Shown in pieces: positions 9,079 to 19,185 of a DNA stretch of 64,000 nt. The stretch is from Vulcaniibacterium gelatinicum. Lineage in GTDB: Bacteria; Pseudomonadota; Gammaproteobacteria; Xanthomonadales; Xanthomonadaceae. The notes beneath the pieces are model-generated. The model was given only the letters and a program-made list of their open reading frames with translations. It had not been told where the DNA came from and did not search any database. Location: NCBI RefSeq assembly GCF_008033445.1, contig NZ_VNKO01000013.1, forward strand, positions 27,559 through 91,558, in the 5' to 3' direction. Positions within the stretch are counted from its first letter, which is position 1. Each line of letters opens with the position of its first letter. A program made the translations under genes and the position numbers.

Positions 9079-9807
9079 TCAGAGATGCTTCACCGTCTCC
9101 CGCAGATGCGCCACGCAGCGCCGGCTCACCTCGAGCGGGTGCGGGCCGTGGCGCAGTACCGCCTGCACGTGGCCGTCGGCGGCGCGGCGCAGCTCGACGA
9201 TCTCGTGCCGCGCCACCAGGCAATTGCGGTGGATGCGCACGAAACGGTCGCCGAACTCCTCCTCCAGCGACTTCAGCGACTCCTCGATCAGATCCTCCCC
9301 GCGCGCGTGGTGCACCACCACGTACTTCTCCTCCGCGCGCAGGTAATGCACGTCCTCGATCGGGATCAGGCGCAGACTGCCGCGCAGCCGCGCGCACAGA
9401 TGGGTGCGGCGCTGCGCGCTCGGCGCCTGCGCCGCGCGCTCGCGGCCGGCGGCGAAGGTGCGCACGCGCTCCAGCGCCGCCGCCAGCCGCTCCGGCCGCA
9501 CCGGCTTGACCAGGTAATCGATCGCCTGCGCCTCGAACGCCGACAGCGCGTGCGCGTCGTAGGCGGTGCAGAACACCACCGCCGGACGCGGCTCGAACGC
9601 GGCCAGATGGCGCGCGGCCTCCAGCCCGTCAATGCCGGGCATGGCGATGTCGAGCAGGACCAGGTCGGGGCGCAACTCGGCGCAGGCGTGCAGGGCCTCG
9701 CGGCCGTCGCCCGCCTCGCCCACCACCTCGACGCCCGGCTGCTCGGCCAGCAGGTCGCGCAGGCGCTGGCGCGCGAGCGGCTCGTCGTCGGCGATCACTA
9801 CCCGCAT
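9079..9807 (-). CDS. algR: LytTR-family response regulator, AlgR type
   Basis: This 242-residue protein has a receiver domain (residues 1-120) with the acidic pocket ADDE, the phosphoacceptor Asp53 in [10 protein letters not shown] and Lys in [11 protein letters not shown] LytTR DNA-binding domain follows (about 135-240: [27 protein letters not shown]). It should be the DNA-binding partner of the sensor kinase encoded 21 bp upstream. In pseudomonads and xanthomonads AlgR controls exopolysaccharide, twitching and virulence genes. The target here is unknown. Position beside hemC matches the AlgZR locus of related bacteria. Confidence 0.92.
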   Translation of the reverse strand: MRVVIADDEPLARQRLRDLLAEQPGVEVVGEAGDGREALHACAELRPDLVLLDIAMPGIDGLEAARHLAAFEPRPAVVFCTAYDAHALSAFEAQAIDYLVKPVRPERLAAALERVRTFAAGRERAAQAPSAQRRTHLCARLRGSLRLIPIEDVHYLRAEEKYVVVHHARGEDLIEESLKSLEEEFGDRFVRIHRNCLVARHEIVELRRAADGHVQAVLRHGPHPLEVSRRCVAHLRETVKHL

Positions 9808-9828
9808 GGGGCACCCCCGTATCGCTGG

Positions 9829-10875
9829 TCAACGCAGCGGCACCCGGAACTCGGCCAGATAGTAGCCCCCGTCCCAGCGCGCGGCCATCCGCGCGCGCGG
9901 GCCGAACGCATAGGCCAGGCGGTGCGCCACGCTGGCCTGCGCGTGGCCGTGGCCGCCGTCGCCCGCATCGCGCTCGCGCGGCGCCGGCGCCGGGTTGCGC
10001 ACCGCCACGTGCAACTCGTCGCCGCTGCCGGCGAGCGCGATCTCGACCGTGCCGCCTTCGGGCAGGCGCGAGATGCCGTGCAGCACCGCGTTCTCGACCA
10101 GCGGCTGCAGCACCAGGCGCGGCAGCGGCAGGTCCCAGGGCAGCGGCTCCTCGCGCCGCCACTGCACCCGCAGGCGCTCGCCCAGGCGCAACTGCTCGAT
10201 CGCCAGATAGCGCTCGGCCAGCTCCACCTCCTCGCGCAGGCTCGACTCGCCGCTGCCGGCGCCGAGCGCGGCGCGGAACAGATCCGACAGGTCCAGCACC
10301 GCGCGTTCGGCCACCGCCGGATCGCGCCGCAGCAGCCCGGCGATCGTGTTCATGCTGTTGAACAGGAAATGCGGACGGATCCGCGCCTGCAGCGCATCGG
10401 CCTCGGCGCGCGCGCTGGCCCGCACCTGCGCCTGCCAGCCGTCCACCGCGTACAGATAGCGCAGCACCACGGCGACGATCAGCCCGGCGATCGCCGCACT
10501 GCCGGCCGTGAAGCGTTGCCACGACACCGCCGCCGGCACCAGGCCGGTGGCCAGGCTGCGGTCGATCGTGTGCACCAGCACCGCGCCGCAGGCCGCGACC
10601 AGCGCCGCCAGCAGCACCGCCAGCGCCCCGCCCAGCGCCCGCGGCAGACGCGAGAGCCGATGCCGGGCCACGCACAGCAGCACCGACACGGTCAGCGCCA
10701 GCCACAGGGCGAAGCCGCTGGCCGAGGCGAAGCGCACCGGCGTCCACGGCATCACGGCGTTCGGCGCGAGCGCGACCACGACCACCACCAGCTCGGCCAC
10801 GCCGAGCATGGTCGCGAGCCGGCCCAGCCGGCACAGGTCGGGCAGCCAGGGCTCGCGTGCGGGAGCGGGCGCCAT
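9829..10875 (-). CDS. algZ: Sensor histidine kinase of the LytS/AlgZ (FimS) family
   Basis: This 348-residue membrane kinase has about four N-terminal transmembrane segments (roughly residues 20-140). A His_kinase domain follows with His169 in RIRPHFLFNSMNT and a C-terminal HATPase region (LVLQPLVENAVLHG for the N box). It lacks the classical G1/G2 spacing of HisKA kinases, as expected for the LytS group. It should sense an envelope signal and act on the AlgR-type regulator encoded downstream. The start at 10875 lies 2 bp after the stop of the esterase gene, so the three genes look co-transcribed. Confidence 0.9.
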   Translation of the reverse strand: MAPAPAREPWLPDLCRLGRLATMLGVAELVVVVVALAPNAVMPWTPVRFASASGFALWLALTVSVLLCVARHRLSRLPRALGGALAVLLAALVAACGAVLVHTIDRSLATGLVPAAVSWQRFTAGSAAIAGLIVAVVLRYLYAVDGWQAQVRASARAEADALQARIRPHFLFNSMNTIAGLLRRDPAVAERAVLDLSDLFRAALGAGSGESSLREEVELAERYLAIEQLRLGERLRVQWRREEPLPWDLPLPRLVLQPLVENAVLHGISRLPEGGTVEIALAGSGDELHVAVRNPAPAPRERDAGDGGHGHAQASVAHRLAYAFGPRARMAARWDGGYYLAEFRVPLR

Positions 10876-10877
10876 CG

Positions 10878-11564
10878 TCAGCCGGCCGCGAACCGCGCCG
10901 CCAGCCACGCGCGCAGGTCGGCGATCTCGGCCGCGCAGACCTGGTGCGCCATCGGATAGGCGTGCCATTGCACGTCGAAGCCGAGCCGCTCCAGCCACTG
11001 CGCGCTGTGCGCCCCGGCCGCGCACGGCACCACCGGGTCGGCGGTGCCGTGGGCCATGAACACCGGCTGGGTACGCGCCGCCGGGGTCAGCTCCGCCGCC
11101 GCCTGCGCCGCTTGCGGCAGATACGCCGAGAGCGCGACCAGCCCCGCCAGCGGCTCGCGCCGGCGCAGTCCGGCCGCGAGCGTGATCGCCCCGCCCTGCG
11201 AGAACCCGGCGAGCAGCACGCGCGCCGGCGGGATGCCGCGCGCGCGTTCGCGGTCGATCAGCGCCCCGACCTGCGCCACCGACTGCGCGATGCCCTCGGC
11301 ATCGGCGCGGTTGGCCAGGTCGAAGTCGCGGATGTCGTACCAGGCGCGCATGCGCATGCCGGCGTTGATCGTCACCGCGCGCACCGGCGCGTGCGGGAAC
11401 ACGAAGCGCAGCGGCGGCCAGTCGCGCGCCACCAGCTCCGGCACGATCGGCTCGAAGTCGTGGCCGTCGGCGCCCAGGCCGTGCAGCCACAGCACCGTCC
11501 ACTGCGGCGCGGCGCCGGTTTCGATCTCGACGGTTTCGAGCAGATCGGTGCTGTGCATCTCCAT
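10878..11564 (-). CDS. Alpha/beta-hydrolase carboxylesterase (YpfH / acyl-protein thioesterase type)
   Basis: This 228-residue cytoplasmic esterase has the phospholipase/carboxylesterase fold: WLHGLGADGHDF near the start, the nucleophile elbow AGFSQGG, Asp in GTADPVVP, and a C-terminal catalytic His in PMAHQVC. It should hydrolyse small carboxyl esters or acyl groups. I chose the ATG at 11564 because the longer frame (from 11585) would overlap the 3' end of the tRNA gene. Only 9 bp separate the tRNA CCA from this start, and no good ribosome-binding site is visible, so translation after tRNA processing may be leaderless or weak. Confidence 0.85.
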   Translation of the reverse strand: MEMHSTDLLETVEIETGAAPQWTVLWLHGLGADGHDFEPIVPELVARDWPPLRFVFPHAPVRAVTINAGMRMRAWYDIRDFDLANRADAEGIAQSVAQVGALIDRERARGIPPARVLLAGFSQGGAITLAAGLRRREPLAGLVALSAYLPQAAQAAAELTPAARTQPVFMAHGTADPVVPCAAGAHSAQWLERLGFDVQWHAYPMAHQVCAAEIADLRAWLAARFAAG

Positions 11565-11573
11565 GCGCTCGGT

Positions 11574-11649
11574 TGGTGGGCCCACCAGGACTCGAACCTG
11601 GAACCAAAGGATTATGAGTCCTCTGCTCTGACCATTGAGCTATGGGCCC
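11574..11649 (-). tRNA. ileX: tRNA-Ile2 with CAU anticodon (lysidine type)
   Basis: A full 76-nt cloverleaf is readable on the minus strand. It has a 7-bp acceptor stem (GGGCCCA/TGGGCCC), D stem GCTC/GAGC, anticodon stem GAGGA/TCCTT, loop CTCATAA, T arm CCAGG/CCTGG with TTCGAGT, and an encoded CCA. The CAT anticodon could mean Met. The C4-G69 and C5-G68 pairs and overall likeness to E. coli ileX favour tRNA-Ile2, whose C34 is converted to lysidine by TilS so that it reads AUA. Confidence 0.88.
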
Positions 11650-11685
11650 GTGTCGCCGCGGCATGATAGCGCGGCCGAAACGCAG

Positions 11686-11708
11686 AGGGCCCGCACGAGG
11701 CGGGCCCT
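11686..11708. terminator. Hairpin between rpoD and the tRNA gene
   Basis: Two 9-bp arms (AGGGCCCGC and complement) around a 5-nt loop, 24 bp after the rpoD stop. The minus-strand side is followed by a short T-containing stretch. It probably ends rpoD transcripts, but the T tract is poor. Confidence 0.55.
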
Positions 11709-11731
11709 TCGGAACGGCACGGGGGACGCGC

Positions 11732-13582
<1,851 letters not shown>

Positions 13583-13621
13583 GAGTTGCGCCACCGTCTG
13601 GGAGTGTCAGGGGAACCGTGC

Positions 13622-13627
13622 ATTGTA
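13622..13627 (-). promoter_or_regulatory. Candidate -10 element for rpoD
   Basis: TACAAT on the minus strand, about 40 bp before the rpoD ATG, fits a sigma-70 -10. No good -35 hexamer is visible at 16-18 bp spacing, so this is tentative. Confidence 0.35.
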
Positions 13628-13705
13628 CCAGTCGGGGCAACGTCCCGCCGGGGCGGGAGCGGCCGGGACCTGGGGTGCCCGGGGAGGGGCCCGGGACGAG
13701 GCTGC

Positions 13706-14146
13706 CTACGGCCTGAGGAGGAAGGTCACGGGGCCGTCGTTGACCAGGCTGACTTGCATATGGGCGCCGAAACGGCCGGTTTCCACTCTTCCGGCGTGCC
13801 GTTGGCGACAGACGGCGACCAGGCGGTTGAAGCTGCGTTCAGCCTCGTCGGGTGGGGCGGCGGTGCTGAAGCCGGGACGCATGCCGGAGCGGGTGTCGGC
13901 GGCGAGGGTGAACTGGCTGACCAGGAGCAGGCCGCCGCCGGTGTCGGTGAGCGAGCGGTTCATGCGACCGGCGGTGTCGGGGAACACGCGGTAGCCGAGC
14001 AGGCGCTCGGCCAGGCGCACGATCTGCGCCTCGCTGTCGCCGGGCTCGGCGGCGACCAGGGCGAGCAGGCCGGGACCGATCTCGCCGACGGTGGCGCCGT
14101 CCACGGTGACGCGGGCTTCGGTGACGCGCTGGATCAGGGCGAGCAT
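13706..14146 (-). CDS. dtd: D-aminoacyl-tRNA deacylase
   Basis: This 146-residue homodimeric enzyme frees D-amino acids wrongly attached to tRNA. The family marks are all present: N-terminal [24 protein letters not shown], the SQFTLAAD active-site motif, and the cross-subunit Gly-cisPro motif in NDGPVTF. Length is typical for DTD. It lies on the same strand as rpoD, upstream of it, with a 123-bp gap that holds the rpoD promoter. Upstream of dtd is a dispersed repeat and the divergent acyltransferase gene. Confidence 0.96.
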   Translation of the reverse strand: MLALIQRVTEARVTVDGATVGEIGPGLLALVAAEPGDSEAQIVRLAERLLGYRVFPDTAGRMNRSLTDTGGGLLLVSQFTLAADTRSGMRPGFSTAAPPDEAERSFNRLVAVCRQRHAGRVETGRFGAHMQVSLVNDGPVTFLLRP

Positions 14147-14201
14147 CGGGCGTCCGGGCGGCGGGGGACGTCCCTATTGTGGCGGGTGGGCCGGAGTACC
14201 T

Positions 14202-14277
14202 GTCGCTGGGCGCGTGTGCGGTTGTCAGTCGCTGCGGGCGGGGGCGCCGGCTGCCTGGGGTGGGGTTCGCCGCGTGG
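14202..14277 (+). repeat. Dispersed intergenic repeat, copy 2 (partner at 9001-9076)
   Basis: About 76 bp nearly identical to copy 1. It lies in the 309-bp gap between dtd and the divergent acyltransferase gene. Both copies sit just upstream of a minus-strand gene (hemC, dtd). The rest of this gap (14278-14455) holds nothing that I recognise. Confidence 0.85.
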
Positions 14278-14455
14278 GCTCCGCGTCCGGCTCCGACACG
14301 CGGCCGCAGACCCGTGCCGCTGCGCGGCCCGATCCGACCATCTCCCCGCTGCTTCCTCCACTGAACCTCACCGCAATCCGAGCCCGCTCGACCAAATCAC
14401 CCGCCGACACACCCGGCCCAACAGTCACCACAGCCGCCCCCGCTACACTCGCGCG

Positions 14456-15442
14456 ATGCCCGCGCTGCTCGCCCGTGTGCTGTCCCTGCTCGCCGCCGCC
14501 GTCGCGCGGCTGCCGTGGCCGTGGCTGCGCGCCCTCGCCGATGCGCTCGCCGACACGTGGCGGCGGCGCGACGCGCGCCTGGCGCGGATCGCGCGGCGCA
14601 ACCTCGAACTCACCTACCCGGAACTGCTCCCGAGCGAACGCGACGCCCTGCAGGCGCGGATCCTGCGCACCACCGCGCGCCAGATCGTCGAGACCCTGCG
14701 CCTGTGGACCCGCCCGCACGCCCACAACCTGGCCCGCATCCGCGACACGCACGGCGTCGAACTGTTCGACGCCGCCCTCGCCGCCGGGCGCGGCCTGATC
14801 GTCGCCGCCCCGCACTACGGCAACTGGGAACTGCTCAACCAGTGGCTGGCCTGGCGCACCCCCCTGGCGATCCTGTACGCCCCGCCCGGCTCGCGCATCG
14901 GCGAAGCCTTCCTCCAGCGCGTGCGCGCCGCCTCCGGCGACGCCGCGCGCGTGCAGCAGGTGCGCGCCGAAGGCCCGGCGATCCGGCAACTGTTCAAACT
15001 GCTCCAGGGCGGCGGCGTGGTCGGGATCCTGCCCGACCAGCAACCCAAGCTCGGTGACGGCGTGTTCGCCCCCTTCTTCGGCCGCCCCGCGCTGACCATG
15101 ACCCTGCTGCCGCGGCTGGCGCAGCGCACCGGCGCGACCGTGCTGTTCGCCTGCTGCGAACGCATCGGCGAGGACGCGGACGGGCCGCGCTTCGCCCTGC
15201 GCTTCGAACCGGCCCCGGCCACGATCGCCGACCCCGATCCCGCCGTCGGCGCCGCGGCGCTCAATGCCGGCGTCGAACGCATCGCCCGCCGCGATCCGGC
15301 GCAGTACCAGTGGACCTACAAACGCTTCAGCTACACCCCGCCGGAGAGCGCCGCCGGCAACCCCTACTGGCCCGACTGCTACCCGCCACGCACCGTGCGC
15401 CGCGCCATGCGCGAGGCCGCGCGGGCCGACGAACTGTCCTGA
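14456..15442 (+). CDS. Lipid A biosynthesis acyltransferase (LpxL/HtrB family)
   Basis: This 328-residue inner-membrane acyltransferase adds a secondary acyl chain to Kdo-lipid A or its precursor. The N-terminal 25 residues are hydrophobic (signal anchor). The catalytic HX4E motif appears as PHYGNWELL. A second conserved block, GILPDQQPKLGDGVFAPFFG, holds the typical DQ/P-G-V-F-F pattern. The C-terminal PAQYQWTYKRF is the usual family ending. It opens a plus-strand series that goes on with two PH-domain membrane proteins and two glycosyltransferases, which fits lipopolysaccharide or envelope assembly. Which member (LpxL or LpxM) cannot be decided. Confidence 0.92.
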   Translation: MPALLARVLSLLAAAVARLPWPWLRALADALADTWRRRDARLARIARRNLELTYPELLPSERDALQARILRTTARQIVETLRLWTRPHAHNLARIRDTHGVELFDAALAAGRGLIVAAPHYGNWELLNQWLAWRTPLAILYAPPGSRIGEAFLQRVRAASGDAARVQQVRAEGPAIRQLFKLLQGGGVVGILPDQQPKLGDGVFAPFFGRPALTMTLLPRLAQRTGATVLFACCERIGEDADGPRFALRFEPAPATIADPDPAVGAAALNAGVERIARRDPAQYQWTYKRFSYTPPESAAGNPYWPDCYPPRTVRRAMREAARADELS

Positions 15443-15538
15443 CCCGGGCGGCGCCTCCCGACCGCCGCCGCATCGCCCGGGGGATGACGCTGCGCGCGAT
15501 TCGGCGATGATGGTGCGCCCCCTGCACGAGGCCCGCGC

Positions 15539-16039
15539 ATGCCCCCCGACACCGCCGTCGACGCCGCCGACGCGGCCTGGCAGCCGCTGCCGCCGCGCGC
15601 ACAGCGCCTGTTCGCGCTCACCGACGCGCTGGTGCTCGCGCCGATGGGCGCAGTCGGCGGCTGGTTCCTGGCCGACGTCGGCGAGGTGCTGCTGCCGCCG
15701 CAGCTCGCGCTGGCCGGGCTGGTGCTCGGCCTCATCGCCGGCCTGCTCAGCGGCCGGCACCGCTTCCGGCACACCCGCTGGCGGCTGGACGCCGACGGCT
15801 TCGCGGTCGCGCGCGGACGCTGGTGGCGGCGCGAGACCCTGGTCCCGGCCACGCGCGTGCAGCACCTGGACCTCAGGCACGGTCCGCTGGAACGGCACTG
15901 GGGGCTGGCGACGCTGGTGATCCACACCGCCGGCACCCGCGACAACGCGGTCAGCCTCGGCGGCCTGGAACAGGCCGAGGCCGAGCGCCTGCGCGAGTCG
16001 CTCGCGCGCCAGCCCGGGGACGACGATGGCGCCGTCTGA
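15539..16039 (+). CDS. YdbS-like bacterial PH-domain (bPH2) membrane protein
   Basis: A 166-residue protein. Residues about 30-70 form two transmembrane helices separated by a short loop. The C-terminal part holds a bPH2 domain with the motif WRLDADGFAVARGRWWRRETLVPATRVQHLDLRHGPLERHWGLATL. The YdbS/YdbT families usually occur as neighbouring genes, as here. Function is not firmly known. A role in antimicrobial or envelope stress tolerance has been proposed for some. It overlaps the next gene by 14 bp, so the two are translationally linked. Confidence 0.85.
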   Translation: MPPDTAVDAADAAWQPLPPRAQRLFALTDALVLAPMGAVGGWFLADVGEVLLPPQLALAGLVLGLIAGLLSGRHRFRHTRWRLDADGFAVARGRWWRRETLVPATRVQHLDLRHGPLERHWGLATLVIHTAGTRDNAVSLGGLEQAEAERLRESLARQPGDDDGAV

Positions 16040-17513
16040 TGCCGCCGCCCCGGCCGAGCGCCGCCTGCACCCGTGGTCGTGGCTGTTCGTGCTGATCGCC
16101 CAGCTCAAGCAGTTCGTGGTGCCGCTGCTGGCGGTGTTCTTCTTCGGCGGCGACCGCAACGAGCTGTGGCCGCTGCTCGGCGTGGGCGTGCTGGCGCTGG
16201 TCTCGCTGCTGCAGTACTTCACCTACCGCTATGCGGTGGGCCGCGACGCGCTCACCATCCGCAGCGGCTGGCTGCACCGCAGCCGGCGCGAGATCCCGTT
16301 CGCGCGCATCCACAACGTGGAAGTGCAGCAGTCGCTGCTGCACCGGCTGTTCGGCGTGGCCGAGCTGCGCCTGGAATCGGCCGGCGGCACCCGGCCCGAG
16401 GCGCAGATGCGGGTACTGCGGCTGGACGAGGCGCTCGCGCTCGAACGCCTGTTGCGCCAGCGCGGCGCGTCCGAACCGGCCGCCGCCGAGGCGCCGGCGG
16501 CGACGCCGTTGCTGCGCCTGTCCAGCGCCGAGCTGGTGCGGCTGGGCCTGATCTCCAACCGCGGCCTGATCGTGGTCGGCGCGCTGGCGGGCGCGGCCTC
16601 GCAGGTCAGCCCGCGCTTGCTGCCGGACCTGGTCGCCGTCTGGGGCGAGCTCCTGTTCGGCTGGATCAACGGCCAGCACTTCGACCTGCTGCAGACCGGG
16701 ATCGCGGTGGCCACGCTGGTGCTGGTCGGCGTGCTGCTGCTGCGGCTGCTGTCGGTGGTGCTGGCGCTGGTGCAGTACCACGGCTTCACCCTCGTCGAAC
16801 ACGGGCGCCGGCTGACCGTCGAACGCGGCCTGCTGGCGCGGCTGCGCACCAGCACCTCGCGGCGCCGGATCCAGGCCTGGACCCTGCACGAGGGCGTGCT
16901 GCACCGCTGGTTCGGCCGCCGCAGCCTGCACGTGGACAGCGCCGCCGGCGTGCAGAACGACGCCGCGCAGCAGCGCGCGCTGCGCGAGCTGGCGCCGATC
17001 GCCACGCCGGCGCAGTGCGACGCGCTGATCGCGCACCTGCTGCCCGACGCCGGCTGGAACACGCTGCAGTGGCAGCCGCTGCATCCACGCGCATGGCGGC
17101 GGCTGGCGCTGCCGGGCGTGCTGTTCGGGCTCGCGCTGACGCTGGCGCTGGGCTGGCGGTTCGGCGCCCCGGGCCTGCTCGCGCTGCTGTGGCTGCCGTG
17201 GGCGGTGTTCGCCGCGCGCCGGCATGCGCAGCTCGCCGGCTATGCCTGCAACGGCCGCCTGGTCGCGGTGCGCGGCGGCTGGCTGCAGCGGCACTGGCGC
17301 TTCGCCGAACTCGCCAAGCTGCAGGCGCTGCGCTGGACGCAGAGCCCGTTCGACCGCCGCCACGGCATGGCCACGCTGTGGCTCGACACTGCCGGCGCCT
17401 CGCCGCTGGCGCCGCCGCTGCGGATCCGCTACCTGGACGCGGCGACCGCGCGCGCGCTGCAGCGCGAGTTCGCCGCCCGCATCGCCCGCCGCGCCGCGGC
17501 CACCTCCGCATGA
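16026..17513 (+). CDS. YdbT-like membrane protein with repeated bPH2 domains
   Basis: A 495-residue membrane protein with three bPH2-type modules. The clearest are ALTIRSGWLHRSRREIPFARIHNVEVQQSLLHRLFGVAEL near residue 75, a second near residue 260 (LTVERGLLARLRTSTSRRRIQAWTLHEGVLHRWFG), and a third near 425 (LVAVRGGWLQRHWRFAELAKLQALRWTQSPFDRRHG). Paired hydrophobic helices precede the modules. The array of domains is typical of YdbT, the partner of YdbS. The stop overlaps the start of the next gene by 4 bp, tying this pair to the glycosyltransferases downstream. Confidence 0.85.
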   Translation: MAPSDAAAPAERRLHPWSWLFVLIAQLKQFVVPLLAVFFFGGDRNELWPLLGVGVLALVSLLQYFTYRYAVGRDALTIRSGWLHRSRREIPFARIHNVEVQQSLLHRLFGVAELRLESAGGTRPEAQMRVLRLDEALALERLLRQRGASEPAAAEAPAATPLLRLSSAELVRLGLISNRGLIVVGALAGAASQVSPRLLPDLVAVWGELLFGWINGQHFDLLQTGIAVATLVLVGVLLLRLLSVVLALVQYHGFTLVEHGRRLTVERGLLARLRTSTSRRRIQAWTLHEGVLHRWFGRRSLHVDSAAGVQNDAAQQRALRELAPIATPAQCDALIAHLLPDAGWNTLQWQPLHPRAWRRLALPGVLFGLALTLALGWRFGAPGLLALLWLPWAVFAARRHAQLAGYACNGRLVAVRGGWLQRHWRFAELAKLQALRWTQSPFDRRHGMATLWLDTAGASPLAPPLRIRYLDAATARALQREFAARIARRAAATSA

Positions 17514-18292
17514 CCCGCCCCCTGCCCCTGTCCGGCGTGGTGATCACCCGCAACGAAGCCGACCGCATCGGCCGCTGCGTGGGCTCGCTCGCGCAGGTGT
17601 GCGCCGAGGTGATCGTGCTCGACTCCGGCTCCAGCGACGACACCGTGGCGGTCGCGCGTGCCGCCGGCGCGCGGGTCGAGCACCAGGACTGGCTCGGCTT
17701 CGCCGCGCAGAAGAACGCCGCGATCGAGCGCGCGACGCAACCGTGGGTGCTGCTGCTGGACGCCGACGAATGGCTGGAGCCGCCGGCGCTGGCCCGCCTG
17801 CGCGCGCTGTTCGACAGCGGCGAGGTCGAGCGCGCCGACGTCTGGCGCCTGCTGCGGCGCACCCATTTCCTCGGCCACCGGATGCGCTTCGGCAGCTTCG
17901 CGCGCGAGCCGGTCGAGCGCCTGTTCCGCGCCCGCTTCCGCCACGCGCCGCGCCTGGTGCACGAATACCTCGACATCCGCGGCGCGCGCGTGGCCACGCT
18001 CGACGCGGCGCTGGAGCACGACACCGCGCGCAGCGAGGCCGAGTACTGGCGCAAGCTCGAGGGCTACGCCCGGCTGTGGGCGCAGGAGCAGCGCGCGCGC
18101 GGGCGCCGCGGCTTCCCCGGCCGCGGCGCGCTGGCGGCGGCGGCCTACTTCCTGCGTAATCTGGTGCTGCGCGGCGGCCTGCTCGACGGCCGCGGCGGCT
18201 GGCGCCATCATCGCCTGCACATGCGCTATGCGGCGCTGAAGTACCGCCTGCTGCGCCAGGATCCCATCGAGACGACCGATCCCCACCGATGA
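17510..18292 (+). CDS. Family 2 glycosyltransferase (WaaE/LgtF-like)
   Basis: This 260-residue GT-A enzyme starts with LSGVVITRNEADRIGRCVGSL and has VIVLDSGSSDDTVAVA and LLLDADEWL, the nucleotide-sugar DXD motif. This is the pattern of the WaaE/KdtX and LgtF group, which add a beta-linked glucose to the lipopolysaccharide inner core. A C-terminal region rich in Arg/Tyr is the usual membrane-contact part. It starts inside the stop of the YdbT-like gene (ATGA) and its own stop overlaps the start of the next glycosyltransferase in the same way. Sugar and acceptor are inference. Confidence 0.88.
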   Translation: MTRPLPLSGVVITRNEADRIGRCVGSLAQVCAEVIVLDSGSSDDTVAVARAAGARVEHQDWLGFAAQKNAAIERATQPWVLLLDADEWLEPPALARLRALFDSGEVERADVWRLLRRTHFLGHRMRFGSFAREPVERLFRARFRHAPRLVHEYLDIRGARVATLDAALEHDTARSEAEYWRKLEGYARLWAQEQRARGRRGFPGRGALAAAAYFLRNLVLRGGLLDGRGGWRHHRLHMRYAALKYRLLRQDPIETTDPHR

Positions 18293-19185
18293 GCCCCCGC
18301 CCCCACAGCGTCAGCCTGGTGGTCACCACCTACAACTGGCCGCAGGCGCTGGCCGTGGTCCTGGACAGCGTGCGCGGCCAGCGCCACCTGCCGGACGAGG
18401 TCATCGTCGCCGACGACGGTTCGGGCCCGGACACCGCCGCGCTGCTGCAGACGATCGCCCGCGACTTCCCGGTGCCGCTGCGGCATGTCTGGCAGGAGGA
18501 CCGCGGCTTCCGCGTCGCCCGCTCGCGCAACCGCGCCATCGCCGCCGCGCGCGGCGAGTACGTGCTGCTGCTCGACGGCGACATGGTGCTGCACCCTGCG
18601 TTCGTCGCCGACCATCTGCGCTTCGCGCGGCCGGGCGCGTTCGTGCAGGGCTCGCGGGTGCTGACCACGCCCGCGTTCAGCCAGCGCATGCTCGCCGATC
18701 CGCGCCTGCGCCCCGGGCTGTGGACGGGCGGGATCCGGCGCCGCCGGCACACCCTGCGCCTGCCGCCGCTGGCCGCACTCTACTTCCACTTGCGGGGTGG
18801 GGCGCCGCGCATGGTCAAGACCTGCAACCAGGGCTGGTGGCGCGCCGACCTGCTGCGCCTGAACGGATTCGACGAACGCATGGAGGGCTGGGGGCGCGAG
18901 GACGAGGAACTCGCCTGGCGCGCCTGGCACGCCGGCCTGGAATGCCGGCAGTTGCGGCTGGCCGGGCTCGCCTTCCACCTGCACCACCGCGAGCGTCACC
19001 AGGGTGGCGCCAGCCCCAACGACGTCTATCTCGCCGAGACCCGCGCCCGGCGCCTGACCCGCTGCGAACGCGGCCTGGATGCGCACCTGGCCGAGTTCGC
19101 GGCGCATCCGGCGCCGGACCTGCGCGAGGGCGCCGCGCGTGCGCCGGCTCAGCCCCTGCCCAGCGCCGCCAGCTCGCGGCGGTAG
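18289..19185 (+). CDS. Family 2 glycosyltransferase with C-terminal Glyco_transf_7C-type region
   Basis: A 298-residue enzyme: N-terminal SLVVTTYNWPQALAVVLDSV, VIVADDGSG, then VLLLDGDMVLHP with the metal-binding acid residues. Near residue 190-215 NQGWWRADLLRLNGFDERMEGWGREDEEL is the ED motif region of the galactosyltransferase 7 C-terminal type, with a His-rich LAFHLHHRER after it. It is probably another core or surface polysaccharide glycosyltransferase. Its last 37 bp overlap the end of the convergent GT4 gene (19149-19185), and the final residues are low in conservation. The sugar is unknown. Confidence 0.88.
   Translation: MSPRPHSVSLVVTTYNWPQALAVVLDSVRGQRHLPDEVIVADDGSGPDTAALLQTIARDFPVPLRHVWQEDRGFRVARSRNRAIAAARGEYVLLLDGDMVLHPAFVADHLRFARPGAFVQGSRVLTTPAFSQRMLADPRLRPGLWTGGIRRRRHTLRLPPLAALYFHLRGGAPRMVKTCNQGWWRADLLRLNGFDERMEGWGREDEELAWRAWHAGLECRQLRLAGLAFHLHHRERHQGGASPNDVYLAETRARRLTRCERGLDAHLAEFAAHPAPDLREGAARAPAQPLPSAASSRR

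Noticed and set aside
11565..11585. Longer start for the esterase (MGPPTER...)
   Set aside because: It would lie within the tRNA 3' end and CCA, so the ATG at 11564 is preferred.
13583..13594. GTG start of rpoD four codons upstream
   Set aside because: Related RpoD proteins begin with MANE, and the GTG has no better ribosome-binding site.
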